Assembly (NCBI RefSeq): GCF_020010905.1
Contig: NZ_JAGJBY010000001.1
Location: 5,600,001-5,664,000 of the forward strand
DNA from: Streptomyces acidiscabies
GTDB lineage: Bacteria > Actinomycetota > Actinomycetes > Streptomycetales > Streptomycetaceae
Length of the DNA stretch: 64,000 nucleotides
Direction: 5' to 3'
The notes beneath the pieces are model-generated. The model searched no databases and was not told where the DNA came from. It saw only the letters and a program-made list of their open reading frames with translations. Shown here one piece after another: positions 16,554-23,281 of the stretch. Every line of letters begins with the position of its first letter. Position 1 is the stretch's first letter. The translations under genes were made by a program, and so were the position numbers.

Positions 16554-17027
16554 ATGGCCGACACCGCCACGATCGAGAAGGTCTCGATCATCGTCTCCAA
16601 GGGATCCCTGGAAGGGATCTATCCCGCTCTCATCATGGCCAACGGCGCCCGCGCCGAGGGCATCGAAGCCGACCTGTTCTTCACCTTCTTCGGCCTGGAC
16701 GCCATCACGAAGAAGCGCTGGGGCCACATCAAGCTGGCCACCGTCGGCAACCCCGGCCTGCACCTGCCGACCCTGCTCGGCGGTATGCCCGGCGTACCGG
16801 ACCTGGTCACCCGCTCCATGGAACGCAAGATGGACAAGCTCGACATCCCGCCCATCCCCGAGTTCCTTCAGATGATCGCCGACACCGGCGCGGGCATCTA
16901 CGCCTGCAAGGCCTCGGCAGACCTCTTCGAACTCGGCAAGGACGACCTCGTCGACCAGGTCCAGGGCATCATCACCGTCGGCGAGTTCTACGAACACGCG
17001 GCCGGCGGCCAGATCATCTACACCTGA
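16554..17027 (+). CDS. DsrE/DsrF-like sulfur relay protein
   Basis: Protein of 157 residues of the DsrE/F/H superfamily (DsrE2-like). It has a Rossmann-like start (KVSIIVSKGSLEGIYPALIM), the FFTFFGLDAI strand and the conserved Cys in GAGIYACKASADLFEL that carries the persulfide. The length fits the membrane-free DsrE2 form. Third gene of the SQR-DsrC-DsrE operon, 15 bp after the carrier gene. It likely hands sulfur to or takes it from the DsrC-like tail cysteine. Confidence 0.85.
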   Translation: MADTATIEKVSIIVSKGSLEGIYPALIMANGARAEGIEADLFFTFFGLDAITKKRWGHIKLATVGNPGLHLPTLLGGMPGVPDLVTRSMERKMDKLDIPPIPEFLQMIADTGAGIYACKASADLFELGKDDLVDQVQGIITVGEFYEHAAGGQIIYT

Positions 17028-17204
17028 CATGACGCCCGTCGACGGCGTGCCCGCAGCGGTGCTCTGCTCCGCCCACGGCGAGCTGCCACCCGGCCCGGCA
17101 GGCCCGGCGATCTGCCCGCCGTTCGCGCGGACGAACTCGTCTGCGCCGCGCGGGAACGGGGCGTCGGGAGCGTGGAACTGGTCGGGCGGATCCGTCCTGC
17201 CCGC

Positions 17205-18176
17205 TCACGCCGTCCGACGGGTGATGACGCTGTACACCGACGCCTTGTCGGCGGTGAGCGCGACGGAGAAGCTGACGGCCATCTCGCGCAGCTCCTCGAT
17301 GGGGCCCGTGATGCCGTCCGGGAAGTGGTGCTCGATGTTGAGCCGGACCTTCTGGAACCAGTGCACGATCTCCGCGTTGGAGGGCATGATCCGCATGTCG
17401 GTGAGGACCAGGCCGTGCTGTTCCAGGACGCCCACGAAATAGGCCGGACTCTTGCGGTTGCCGCAGGCCAGCCGGTCGACGCGGTCGGGGATGGCAGGGC
17501 GGTAGGCGGTGAGGTCGGTCTTGTAGAGGGTGTCGGAGATGATGACGAGGGCGCCGGGCCGCACGCGTTTGGCGACCGCGCTCACCGATGCCTCGAAGAC
17601 GTCGTCGAGGAAGTGCGTGTACACACCGCGCACTACGACCAAGTCGTAGGGGATCTCGGGGGCGGGCAGCAGATCGACATCCTGCCCGTCGCACTGGAAG
17701 AGCCGTACCCGGCCGTCGAGTTCGGGCTCTGCGGCGAGTTTGTCCGCGCAGTACTCCAGTTGCCGTCCGCTGATGTTGACCGCGTCGATGTGCGCGGCCT
17801 CGGGAAAGCGGCGGGCCAGGTAGCGGGAGAGGAAACCCCAGCCGCATCCCAGGTCCAGGATCCGGTGGACGGCCGGCCGCTGAGGCCCGGCCAGCCCGGC
17901 GATCTCCAGCTGTTCCTCGAAGTGCCGCACCTCGGACGGTCCGACCGATCCGCGCGCCGGCCCGGCGGCCACTTCGTCCGTATCGAACAGGCCGAACTGG
18001 AACAACAGGTTGTCGGGGCCGAGGGCTCGCTCCCACTTCCACGGCGGATCGGCGTAGGTGTCCTCGACTTTCTGCCGGTACGCGTCGACACGCGGACTGT
18101 CGATCACATGGATCGCGGGAGGCTTTCCGGCGGCCGGTTCCCGGGGGACGGGCTGCTCGGGGGGAGTGGGGGGCAT
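17205..18176 (-). CDS. SAM-dependent methyltransferase of the terpene cluster (divergent)
   Basis: Class I methyltransferase of 323 residues. After a Pro-rich start (about 1-25) comes DAYRQKVEDTYADPPWKWER, an aromatic-rich entry helix. SAM motif I is ILDLGCGWGFLSRYLARRFP (about 110-130), with an acidic end in HIDAVNISGRQ. Motifs II-III are YDLVVVRGVYTHFLDD and VRPGALVIISDT. A long C-terminal part (FVGVLEQHGLVLTDMRIMPS, then EHHFPD) may form the substrate lid. The ATG has AGGAG five bases upstream. It is divergent from the terpene cyclase across 325 bp. Substrate unknown: it may methylate the prenyl diphosphate, as GPP and FPP methyltransferases do, or a late product. Cyclopropane-synthase-like function is less likely given its length and motif I. 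Confidence 0.8.
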   Translation of the reverse strand: MPPTPPEQPVPREPAAGKPPAIHVIDSPRVDAYRQKVEDTYADPPWKWERALGPDNLLFQFGLFDTDEVAAGPARGSVGPSEVRHFEEQLEIAGLAGPQRPAVHRILDLGCGWGFLSRYLARRFPEAAHIDAVNISGRQLEYCADKLAAEPELDGRVRLFQCDGQDVDLLPAPEIPYDLVVVRGVYTHFLDDVFEASVSAVAKRVRPGALVIISDTLYKTDLTAYRPAIPDRVDRLACGNRKSPAYFVGVLEQHGLVLTDMRIMPSNAEIVHWFQKVRLNIEHHFPDGITGPIEELREMAVSFSVALTADKASVYSVITRRTA

Positions 18177-18501
18177 GCGCACTCCTGTGGTGATCCGAAG
18201 AGGCGTAGGGGCGGTGAGCCGGGCCGGCGGTCCGGGCGCTCCTCCCATACAAGGGTCCGCCGTCCGGCAGTAGCAGGGCGCACGGAAGCATTGCCGACCA
18301 CGGCGAAGCACCTGTGTCCATACGCGCTTTCACGCACCTCCCAACGCCTCGTCCGGCGACCGCGGCAGGGTTATCCCGCAGATGCGGGGGAGAGGACACT
18401 CTGGGCCGTGCGCCATCGCCACGCCCGGTCCGGGACGCGGTGCACGGCATGGGTCGGATCCGGCCCGGACCGCCCCCGGGCGACGAGACGAGGACATGAC
18501 C
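18177..18501. promoter_or_regulatory. divergent promoter region of the terpene cluster
   Basis: 325 bp between the methyltransferase and cyclase starts, without a gene. It includes a short dyad CCCGCA-GA-TGCGGG (18375-18388) preceded by GTTAT and followed by GGAGAGGAC. This is a single small hairpin that resembles one repeat unit of type I-E CRISPRs but occurs once. It could be an operator for the cluster. Confidence 0.4.
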
Positions 18502-19545
18502 ATGACCGCACACGAGCCGGACACCCTCTTTCCCGTGTCGATCCGCCCGCACCCGGCCGCCGCCGCAGCCGAAGAGGACATGCGCCGATGGCTCGACGGG
18601 TTCGGGCTGTGCCGTGCACCGGGCGCACGCGCAACTCTGCACCGTGCGCGGGTCGCCCACTGCATCGGCCTGTTCCACCCCGAGGCCCCCCAGGAGGCGA
18701 TCCGGCTCCTGAGCAGGGTCGCGGGCTGGTCCCTGATGATCGACGAGGAGTTCGACTCCGGGCCCGCCCGGACGGACCCGGCTGCCTGTGCGGCGGCTGT
18801 CACCGCGATCCTCGGCGCCCTTGCCCCCATTCCGGAGCCCGGCCGCGTCACCGTCCGCGATACCGACGACGCGATGACTCGTGCGGCGGCCGACCTGCGG
18901 CGCTCCCTGGAATCAGGGCGCCCGGTCGGCTGGACGGCCCGCTTCCACGCTCATATGGCCGACTGGATGTGGGGCATCTACGCAGAGGTCGTCGACCGTA
19001 CCGCCGGGCGCCGGCCCGCTCTGGCGGAGCTGCGCGAACGGCGGCGCGACTCCTACGGTCTGCCCTGGTACCTGGACCTGTGCGAGATCGCGGTCGGCGT
19101 GTACCTGCCCGAGGCCGTGCACCGCCTGCCCGCCTTCCGCGCCCTGTCCGCCGCGGCCTGCGACATCACCGCCCTGTGCAACGACCGTGCCTCCGCGGAC
19201 CGGGAGCGGACCATGGGCGATGTTCACAGCGTCGTCCTGCTCCTGGAGGATCGGCACGGCATGTCTCCCGCGCAGGCCGCGTCCCGCGCCGACGAGATGA
19301 TCACCGAGGACGCGGAACGGATCCGGTCGGCCTACCGCGATCTCCCCGGCCAGCTCAGGGCCGCCGGCCTGGACGGCCCGACCGTGCGGGACGCGATGCG
19401 GTGCGCGGACGGCTATCTGGACATGGTGCGCGGCAACCATGCCTATCACCGCACCTGCGGCCGCTACACCGAACCGGACGCCCTGCCCGACAGCGCATCC
19501 CGGGCCGAGGGCTTCGCGGCCCCTCCCACGAGGACACTGCGGTGA
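18502..19545 (+). CDS. class I terpene cyclase (bacterial type)
   Basis: Ionisation-initiated terpene synthase of 347 residues. The aspartate-rich motif is present in altered form as LMIDEEFDSG (D-E-E-F-D instead of DDxxD). The NSE triad is intact in CNDRASADRE (NDxxSxxxE), as is the downstream RY-like pair in HRTCGRYTEP near the C-terminus. All-helical composition and length fit bacterial mono-/sesqui-/diterpene cyclases. ATG at 18502 has GAGG eight bases upstream; ATG at 18496 is only two bases from it. The stop overlaps the P450 start (GTGA), so the two are translated together. The unusual acidic motif makes a prediction of the product unsafe. Confidence 0.88.
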   Translation: MTAHEPDTLFPVSIRPHPAAAAAEEDMRRWLDGFGLCRAPGARATLHRARVAHCIGLFHPEAPQEAIRLLSRVAGWSLMIDEEFDSGPARTDPAACAAAVTAILGALAPIPEPGRVTVRDTDDAMTRAAADLRRSLESGRPVGWTARFHAHMADWMWGIYAEVVDRTAGRRPALAELRERRRDSYGLPWYLDLCEIAVGVYLPEAVHRLPAFRALSAAACDITALCNDRASADRERTMGDVHSVVLLLEDRHGMSPAQAASRADEMITEDAERIRSAYRDLPGQLRAAGLDGPTVRDAMRCADGYLDMVRGNHAYHRTCGRYTEPDALPDSASRAEGFAAPPTRTLR

Positions 19546-20945
19546 GCGAGGAAGCGTCCCGCCGCGCGACGACTGCCGCCGCCTCTTCCGGCTGCCCCCG
19601 CCACCACGCCGCCTCCGGCCTGCCCGACGGCCCCCGGCTCACCGCCGCCGAACTGCACGCCATGGAGAGCGAACGCCAACTGGCGGCCTGGGCGGAGTAC
19701 GCCCACACCTACGGCCCCGTCTTCACCCTGCACTCGGAGGGCGCCCCGCCCCGTGTCTACGTCAGCGATCCCGCGGAAGTCCGCCGGCTGTTCATCGCGG
19801 ACCGCACCGACTGGGGCGCCCGCGGCACCCTCTACTTCCGCCCCGTGATCGGCCCCCAGGCCCTGCCCTACCTCACCGGCGAAGCCCACCGCGCCGTCCG
19901 TCTGCTCCTCGCGCCTCCCCTGCACGGCGACAGGGTCCGCGCCCTCGGCCCCGCACTCGACTCCATCGTCACCGCCGTCGTACAGCGCCTGCGAGGCCGC
20001 TCCCTGCCGCTGATCCGCCTCGCCCACGAGATCACCCTGCGCCTGATCGTCCGCGTCGCCTTCGGCCCGCTGGAAGCCGCCCGCCAGGAGAACTGCGTCC
20101 ACGTCCTCACCGAGATCATGGACCTGATGTACGAGCCGGCCGCCCGCCCGGACACCGGCTCCGCCGACCTGCTGCAGAGCCTCGCCCGCCCCGTCCGGGA
20201 GTTCCAGACCCTGGTCGGCGAGGAGGCCGCCACCGCCCGCGCGGACCCGCACTCCGGCCGGACCGACCTGCTGCACCACCTCGCCACCAGCACCCCCGCC
20301 CAGAGCGACGAACACATCCGCGGCCACATCATGACCCTGCTCATCGCCGGCCACGACACCACCGCCAGCGCCCTGGCCTGGGCCCTGTACCAACTCGAAC
20401 TCCACCCCGGCATCCGGCGGCAGGTCCACGCTGAACTCGACGAACCGGTCAGCTCCGTCACCCCCTCACCCTCCCCGGAACAGATCGCCCGGCTTCCCTA
20501 CCTCACCGCCGTCTGCGCCGAGGCTCTCCGGCACGGCTCGGTCGTGCCGGCCGGCCTGGCCCGCGTCGTACCCGAGAACCCCGGCCGAGCCGGACACCAG
20601 TACCCCGCCGGAACCGAACTCGTCCCCGCCATCCACCTGATCCACCACCGCCCCGACCTCTACCCCGCCCCCGAACGCTTCGCCCCCGAACGCTTCCTGG
20701 ACCACAGACCCAGCGGCACCCACTACCTCCCCTTCGGCACCGGAACCCGCCGCTGCCCCGGCGCGGCCCTCGCCGAATTCGAACTCCCCATCGCCCTGGC
20801 CCGCCTGCTGCGCACCCCCGGACTGCGCCTGACCGGCGCCGACCCCGGACTGCGCGCCGTCAAGAACGGACCGACCATGACCACCCCGACCAGCCTCAGG
20901 ATCACCCTGGACCCCGCCCCGCCCTCAGAGGGAGACCGGCCATGA
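19542..20945 (+). CDS. cytochrome P450 of the terpene cluster
   Basis: Heme mono-oxygenase of 467 residues. It has the I-helix oxygen-activation motif LIAGHDTTASA (about 265), the K-helix ExxR in AEALRHGSVV and the heme loop FGTGTRRCPGAALAEF with the Cys ligand (about 412). Soluble, with no membrane anchor; it would need a ferredoxin and reductase encoded elsewhere. The overlap with the cyclase stop and with the next methyltransferase (ATGA) marks one operon, so the likely substrate is the cyclase product. Some members of such operons oxidise the hydrocarbon repeatedly; the number of steps cannot be seen here. Confidence 0.92.
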   Translation: MSEEASRRATTAAASSGCPRHHAASGLPDGPRLTAAELHAMESERQLAAWAEYAHTYGPVFTLHSEGAPPRVYVSDPAEVRRLFIADRTDWGARGTLYFRPVIGPQALPYLTGEAHRAVRLLLAPPLHGDRVRALGPALDSIVTAVVQRLRGRSLPLIRLAHEITLRLIVRVAFGPLEAARQENCVHVLTEIMDLMYEPAARPDTGSADLLQSLARPVREFQTLVGEEAATARADPHSGRTDLLHHLATSTPAQSDEHIRGHIMTLLIAGHDTTASALAWALYQLELHPGIRRQVHAELDEPVSSVTPSPSPEQIARLPYLTAVCAEALRHGSVVPAGLARVVPENPGRAGHQYPAGTELVPAIHLIHHRPDLYPAPERFAPERFLDHRPSGTHYLPFGTGTRRCPGAALAEFELPIALARLLRTPGLRLTGADPGLRAVKNGPTMTTPTSLRITLDPAPPSEGDRP

Positions 20946-21790
20946 CCGCGTCCGGAGACGTCGGCACGTACTACGACCTGCTCACCCCCCTCCTCCAACA
21001 GCTCTGGGGCGGGAACTTCCACATCGGACTGTGGCCCGAGAGCCCCCCACCGCCAGACACGCATACGCCCACGGACACGACCGCAGACCCGACAGACCCG
21101 CTCGCCTCCGTCGTCGAAGCCGGAGACCGCCTCACCGACCTGCTCCTGCGTGAACTGGACCCTCACCCGGGACGGAACGTCCTCGACATCGGCTGCGGCA
21201 TCGGCCACCCCGCACTCCGCCTGGCCCGCACCACCGGCGCCCAGATCACCGGCATCACCATCAGCACCAGCCAGGTCCGCATCGCGACCGACCACGCCGC
21301 CCGGGCCGGCCTGGACCACCTCGCCCGCTTCCAGTACGCCGACGCCACCGCCCTGCCCTTCACCGACCACGCGTACAACGCCGCCTGGGCCGTCGAATCC
21401 CTGCTCCACATCCCCGACACCCACCGCGCCCTGACCGAGATCCACCGCGTCCTCGCCCCCGGCAGCCCTTTCGTCATCAGCGACATGATCCTGCGCGCCC
21501 CCGACCGCGCCGAACACGCACACTCCTCCATCACCCCCCTGCCCGAACTCCTCGCCCTCCTCGACACCACCGGCTTCCGCACCACCCGCATCATCGACCT
21601 CGACGACCACCTGAGCCGGTCCCTGCATCGCCTCCGCACCGACCTCGACCGTCACCGCACCCACGCCGGACAACAGCACGACGAAGCCATCGACGCGCTC
21701 ACCCGCATCCTGGACAAGATCCTGCCCGGCATCGGCACCGTCTTCGGCTACACCGTCATCACAGCTCACACCCGACGCCCGACCAACTGA
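20942..21790 (+). CDS. SAM-dependent methyltransferase, tailoring type
   Basis: Class I methyltransferase of 282 residues of the small-molecule group related to tocopherol/sterol-type enzymes. It opens with YYDLLTPLLQQLWGGNFHIG, typical for natural-product O- and C-methyltransferases. SAM motif I is VLDIGCGIGHPALRLA, followed by ITGITISTSQV, ADATALPF and the AAWAVESLLHIPD motif. The C-terminal TVFGYTVITAHTRR closes the fold. It is the last gene of the cyclase-P450 operon (4-bp overlap). It probably methylates the hydroxyl made by the P450, or a carbon next to it; both are guesses. A 22-codon Thr/Pro/Asp-rich insertion near residue 35-60 is unusual. Confidence 0.85.
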   Translation: MTASGDVGTYYDLLTPLLQQLWGGNFHIGLWPESPPPPDTHTPTDTTADPTDPLASVVEAGDRLTDLLLRELDPHPGRNVLDIGCGIGHPALRLARTTGAQITGITISTSQVRIATDHAARAGLDHLARFQYADATALPFTDHAYNAAWAVESLLHIPDTHRALTEIHRVLAPGSPFVISDMILRAPDRAEHAHSSITPLPELLALLDTTGFRTTRIIDLDDHLSRSLHRLRTDLDRHRTHAGQQHDEAIDALTRILDKILPGIGTVFGYTVITAHTRRPTN

Positions 21791-21831
21791 ACCTCGCCAG
21801 CGCCCACCCACGGTTGCGCTCGGTCCGTAGG

Positions 21832-22122
21832 TCAAGCGGAAGGGAGATCGTGCCGTGACGGCCCGAGGGGCCCGGTGCCATGCTCGGCCAGGCCGGCGTG
21901 CAGCAGGAGCAGGCGGCCAAGGTCGCGTGCCTCGCCCGGGGTGAGTGCCGCCCACGCGCCCGGCTCGCCGCCTTGATCCCGGCCCACGTCCAGGGTGACC
22001 CGGCTGATGGGCCGGTCCCCGGCTGCGAGCCGCAGGCAGCTCACCGCGATCGTGCGCCCGCAGGTGGTCACGAGAGTGGTGTCCTCGGCCGTAGGAGGCC
22101 GGTCGCGTCCTGCCGTCGTCAT
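21832..22122 (-). CDS. small conserved actinobacterial protein
   Basis: Protein of 96 residues with no recognised family. The sequence is well behaved: a polar N-terminus, then VTTCGRTIAVSCLRLAAGDR, VTLDVGRDQGG and ALTPGEARDLGRLLLLHAGL, which looks like a small beta-alpha fold. An ATG at 22122 was chosen because GGAG lies 11 bases upstream; GTG at 22131 is too close to it. A CsoR/CstR-type dyad is centred about 70 bp upstream, so it may belong to the copper- or sulfide-responsive group. Function unknown. Confidence 0.6.
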   Translation of the reverse strand: MTTAGRDRPPTAEDTTLVTTCGRTIAVSCLRLAAGDRPISRVTLDVGRDQGGEPGAWAALTPGEARDLGRLLLLHAGLAEHGTGPLGPSRHDLPSA

Positions 22123-22182
22123 CGTTCTCACGCTCCTTGGCCGGGTCGGCGACGGTCCCGGCGGGCGTCGCCCATGGCTCGA

Positions 22183-22198
22183 ATACCCGGTGGGGTAT
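22183..22198. promoter_or_regulatory. CsoR/CstR-type operator 1
   Basis: ATACCC-GGTG-GGGTAT, a 16-bp dyad of GC-rich core flanked by TA, the form bound by CsoR-family repressors. It lies upstream of the minus-strand 96-residue protein. Confidence 0.7.
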
Positions 22199-22329
22199 AT
22201 GAGACAGCGCCGTCCGAGCCGGGATTGTTCCCTGCTCGCCTACGCGTCGCGGGGTGTGCGGACGCGGACGGTTCGGCCGGGGCGGCGCGGGAACGGTCGT
22301 CCGGCTCTCCGGAGGCACGATTCCCGTAA

Positions 22330-22345
22330 ATACCCTGCGGGGTAT
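22330..22345. promoter_or_regulatory. CsoR/CstR-type operator 2
   Basis: ATACCC-TGCG-GGGTAT, the same arms and spacing as operator 1. It precedes the peroxiredoxin remnant on the plus strand by about 55 bp, and is 132 bp from operator 1. Confidence 0.7.
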
Positions 22346-22399
22346 CTGAGTTCGTGATCATCCGAGAGGAGGGTCTCCGACGACCGGCCCGTCTCACCC

Positions 22400-22530
22400 G
22401 TGGCCGACACCGGCCTGCCGCTCATCGGCGACAGCCCCTCGACTTCGAGGCCGAATCCACCCACGGAACCGTCCGGCTGTCCGGCTGCGCCGCGCACTTC
22501 ACGCCGGTGTGCACCAGCGAGTCCGTCGCT
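22400..22530 (+). pseudogene. peroxiredoxin remnant
   Basis: From a GTG at 22400: PLIGDSP in one frame, then LDFEAESTHGTVRLSG and HFTPVCTSE in another. This matches the 1-Cys/Prx6-type opening (GD.APDFEAETT.G.I....HP.DFTPVCTTE) including the peroxidatic-Cys motif FTPVCT. A one-base shift and a deletion of about 18 residues before HFTPVC have destroyed it, and everything after CTSE is gone. Its former promoter carries operator 2. Confidence 0.65.
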
Positions 22531-22600
22531 CACCGACTGGTACCTGGCGACGAGGCCCGGCACACCGGCCTGACCCGCAGTGTGACCTCGCGGAACGGTG

Positions 22601-22866
22601 TCACTGCCTTAGGGCGTGGACGAAGGCGTCGGTCACCTGCCGAGTGACCGTCTCGGCCCGCAGGATGTCCGCGTACGGCCGCCACAGGCCGACGACCTGC
22701 TCGGCGGTGTACAGCACACGCGAATCCTGCGGGCTGCTGTGACCGTGCTCCGGATCGACCGCGTCATGCCCGATGCGCAGGAGGGTTCCGCCCTGGCGGA
22801 CGCCGGTGGCTGCCCGGGCCACCTGCGGCCACGGCAGGTGCAGATACGTGATCGGTGAGATTGGCG
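22601..22866 (-). pseudogene. C-terminal half of a SAM methyltransferase
   Basis: ITYLHLPWPQVARAATGVRQ, GGTLLRIGHDAVDPEHGH, SSPQDSRVLYTAEQVV and AETVTRQVTDAFVHALRQ match the last half of tellurite/thiopurine-type methyltransferases (YLHLP......L.PGG.L..VGHD......G.G.P.DP..LYTPE.V). The SAM-binding half is missing; upstream sequence is unrelated and low-complexity. Confidence 0.65.
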
Positions 22867-23160
22867 CGGACGGTCCGCGGCCGCACACCCCGTTCCGCGA
22901 GTCAGACGGTGCTGCCCCCCGCCGGCGGCGAGGTTCACGGCCCGCGCTGACGGTGTTGTTCGGAGCGGAGGTGCCGGGGGCCGTGCGGGTCATCGGCGGT
23001 GGGCGGTGGCGGCGACCCGTTCTTGGGTCTTGGTGCGGGTGGCCAGTGGGACGGCGTCGGCGATCTTTCATGTGGACCGGCGTCATCGTCGTGATCGCGA
23101 CCATGGCGAGTGGCGTGAGGACCAAGAGGCGGGACGTGTCGGTGGTGCCGGTCGGCGGAA
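22867..23160. other. no supported gene
   Basis: The frames here are Arg/Pro-rich without domain patterns. The stretch separates the methyltransferase remnant from the terminator of the multicopper oxidase gene. Confidence 0.4.
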
Positions 23161-23192
23161 ACGGGCCCTCCGCCCAAGGGAGGAGGGCCCGT
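23161..23192 (-). terminator. terminator of the multicopper oxidase gene
   Basis: Perfect 11-bp arms ACGGGCCCTCC/GGAGGGCCCGT with a 10-base loop, 90 bp past the stop codon of the minus-strand oxidase. Confidence 0.8.
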
Positions 23193-23281
23193 CCTCGGCC
23201 GCGGTATCCGCTGTGCGCGCGTCGCGTCCGTGGCGCCGGCCCGCGCGGAAATTCACCCGGCGCGGGTGGTGCGTGCGGGGG

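Noticed and set aside
16221..17027. Dissimilatory sulfite reductase pathway
   Set aside because: The carrier lacks the second tail Cys needed by DsrAB, and no dsrAB, dsrMKJOP or hdr genes occur nearby.
18371..18390. Possible CRISPR repeat
   Set aside because: Only one unit; no second copy, spacers or cas genes in the window. Kept as a promoter-region hairpin only.
17205..21790. 2-methylisoborneol cluster
   Set aside because: That operon has a cyclic-nucleotide-binding protein, a long cyclase with a Pro-rich start and a co-directional methyltransferase. Here the methyltransferase is divergent, a P450 is present and the binding protein is absent.
22867..23160. N-terminal half of the methyltransferase remnant
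   Set aside because: The frame upstream of the recognisable part is Arg/Pro-rich and has no SAM motif, so it was not joined to the remnant.
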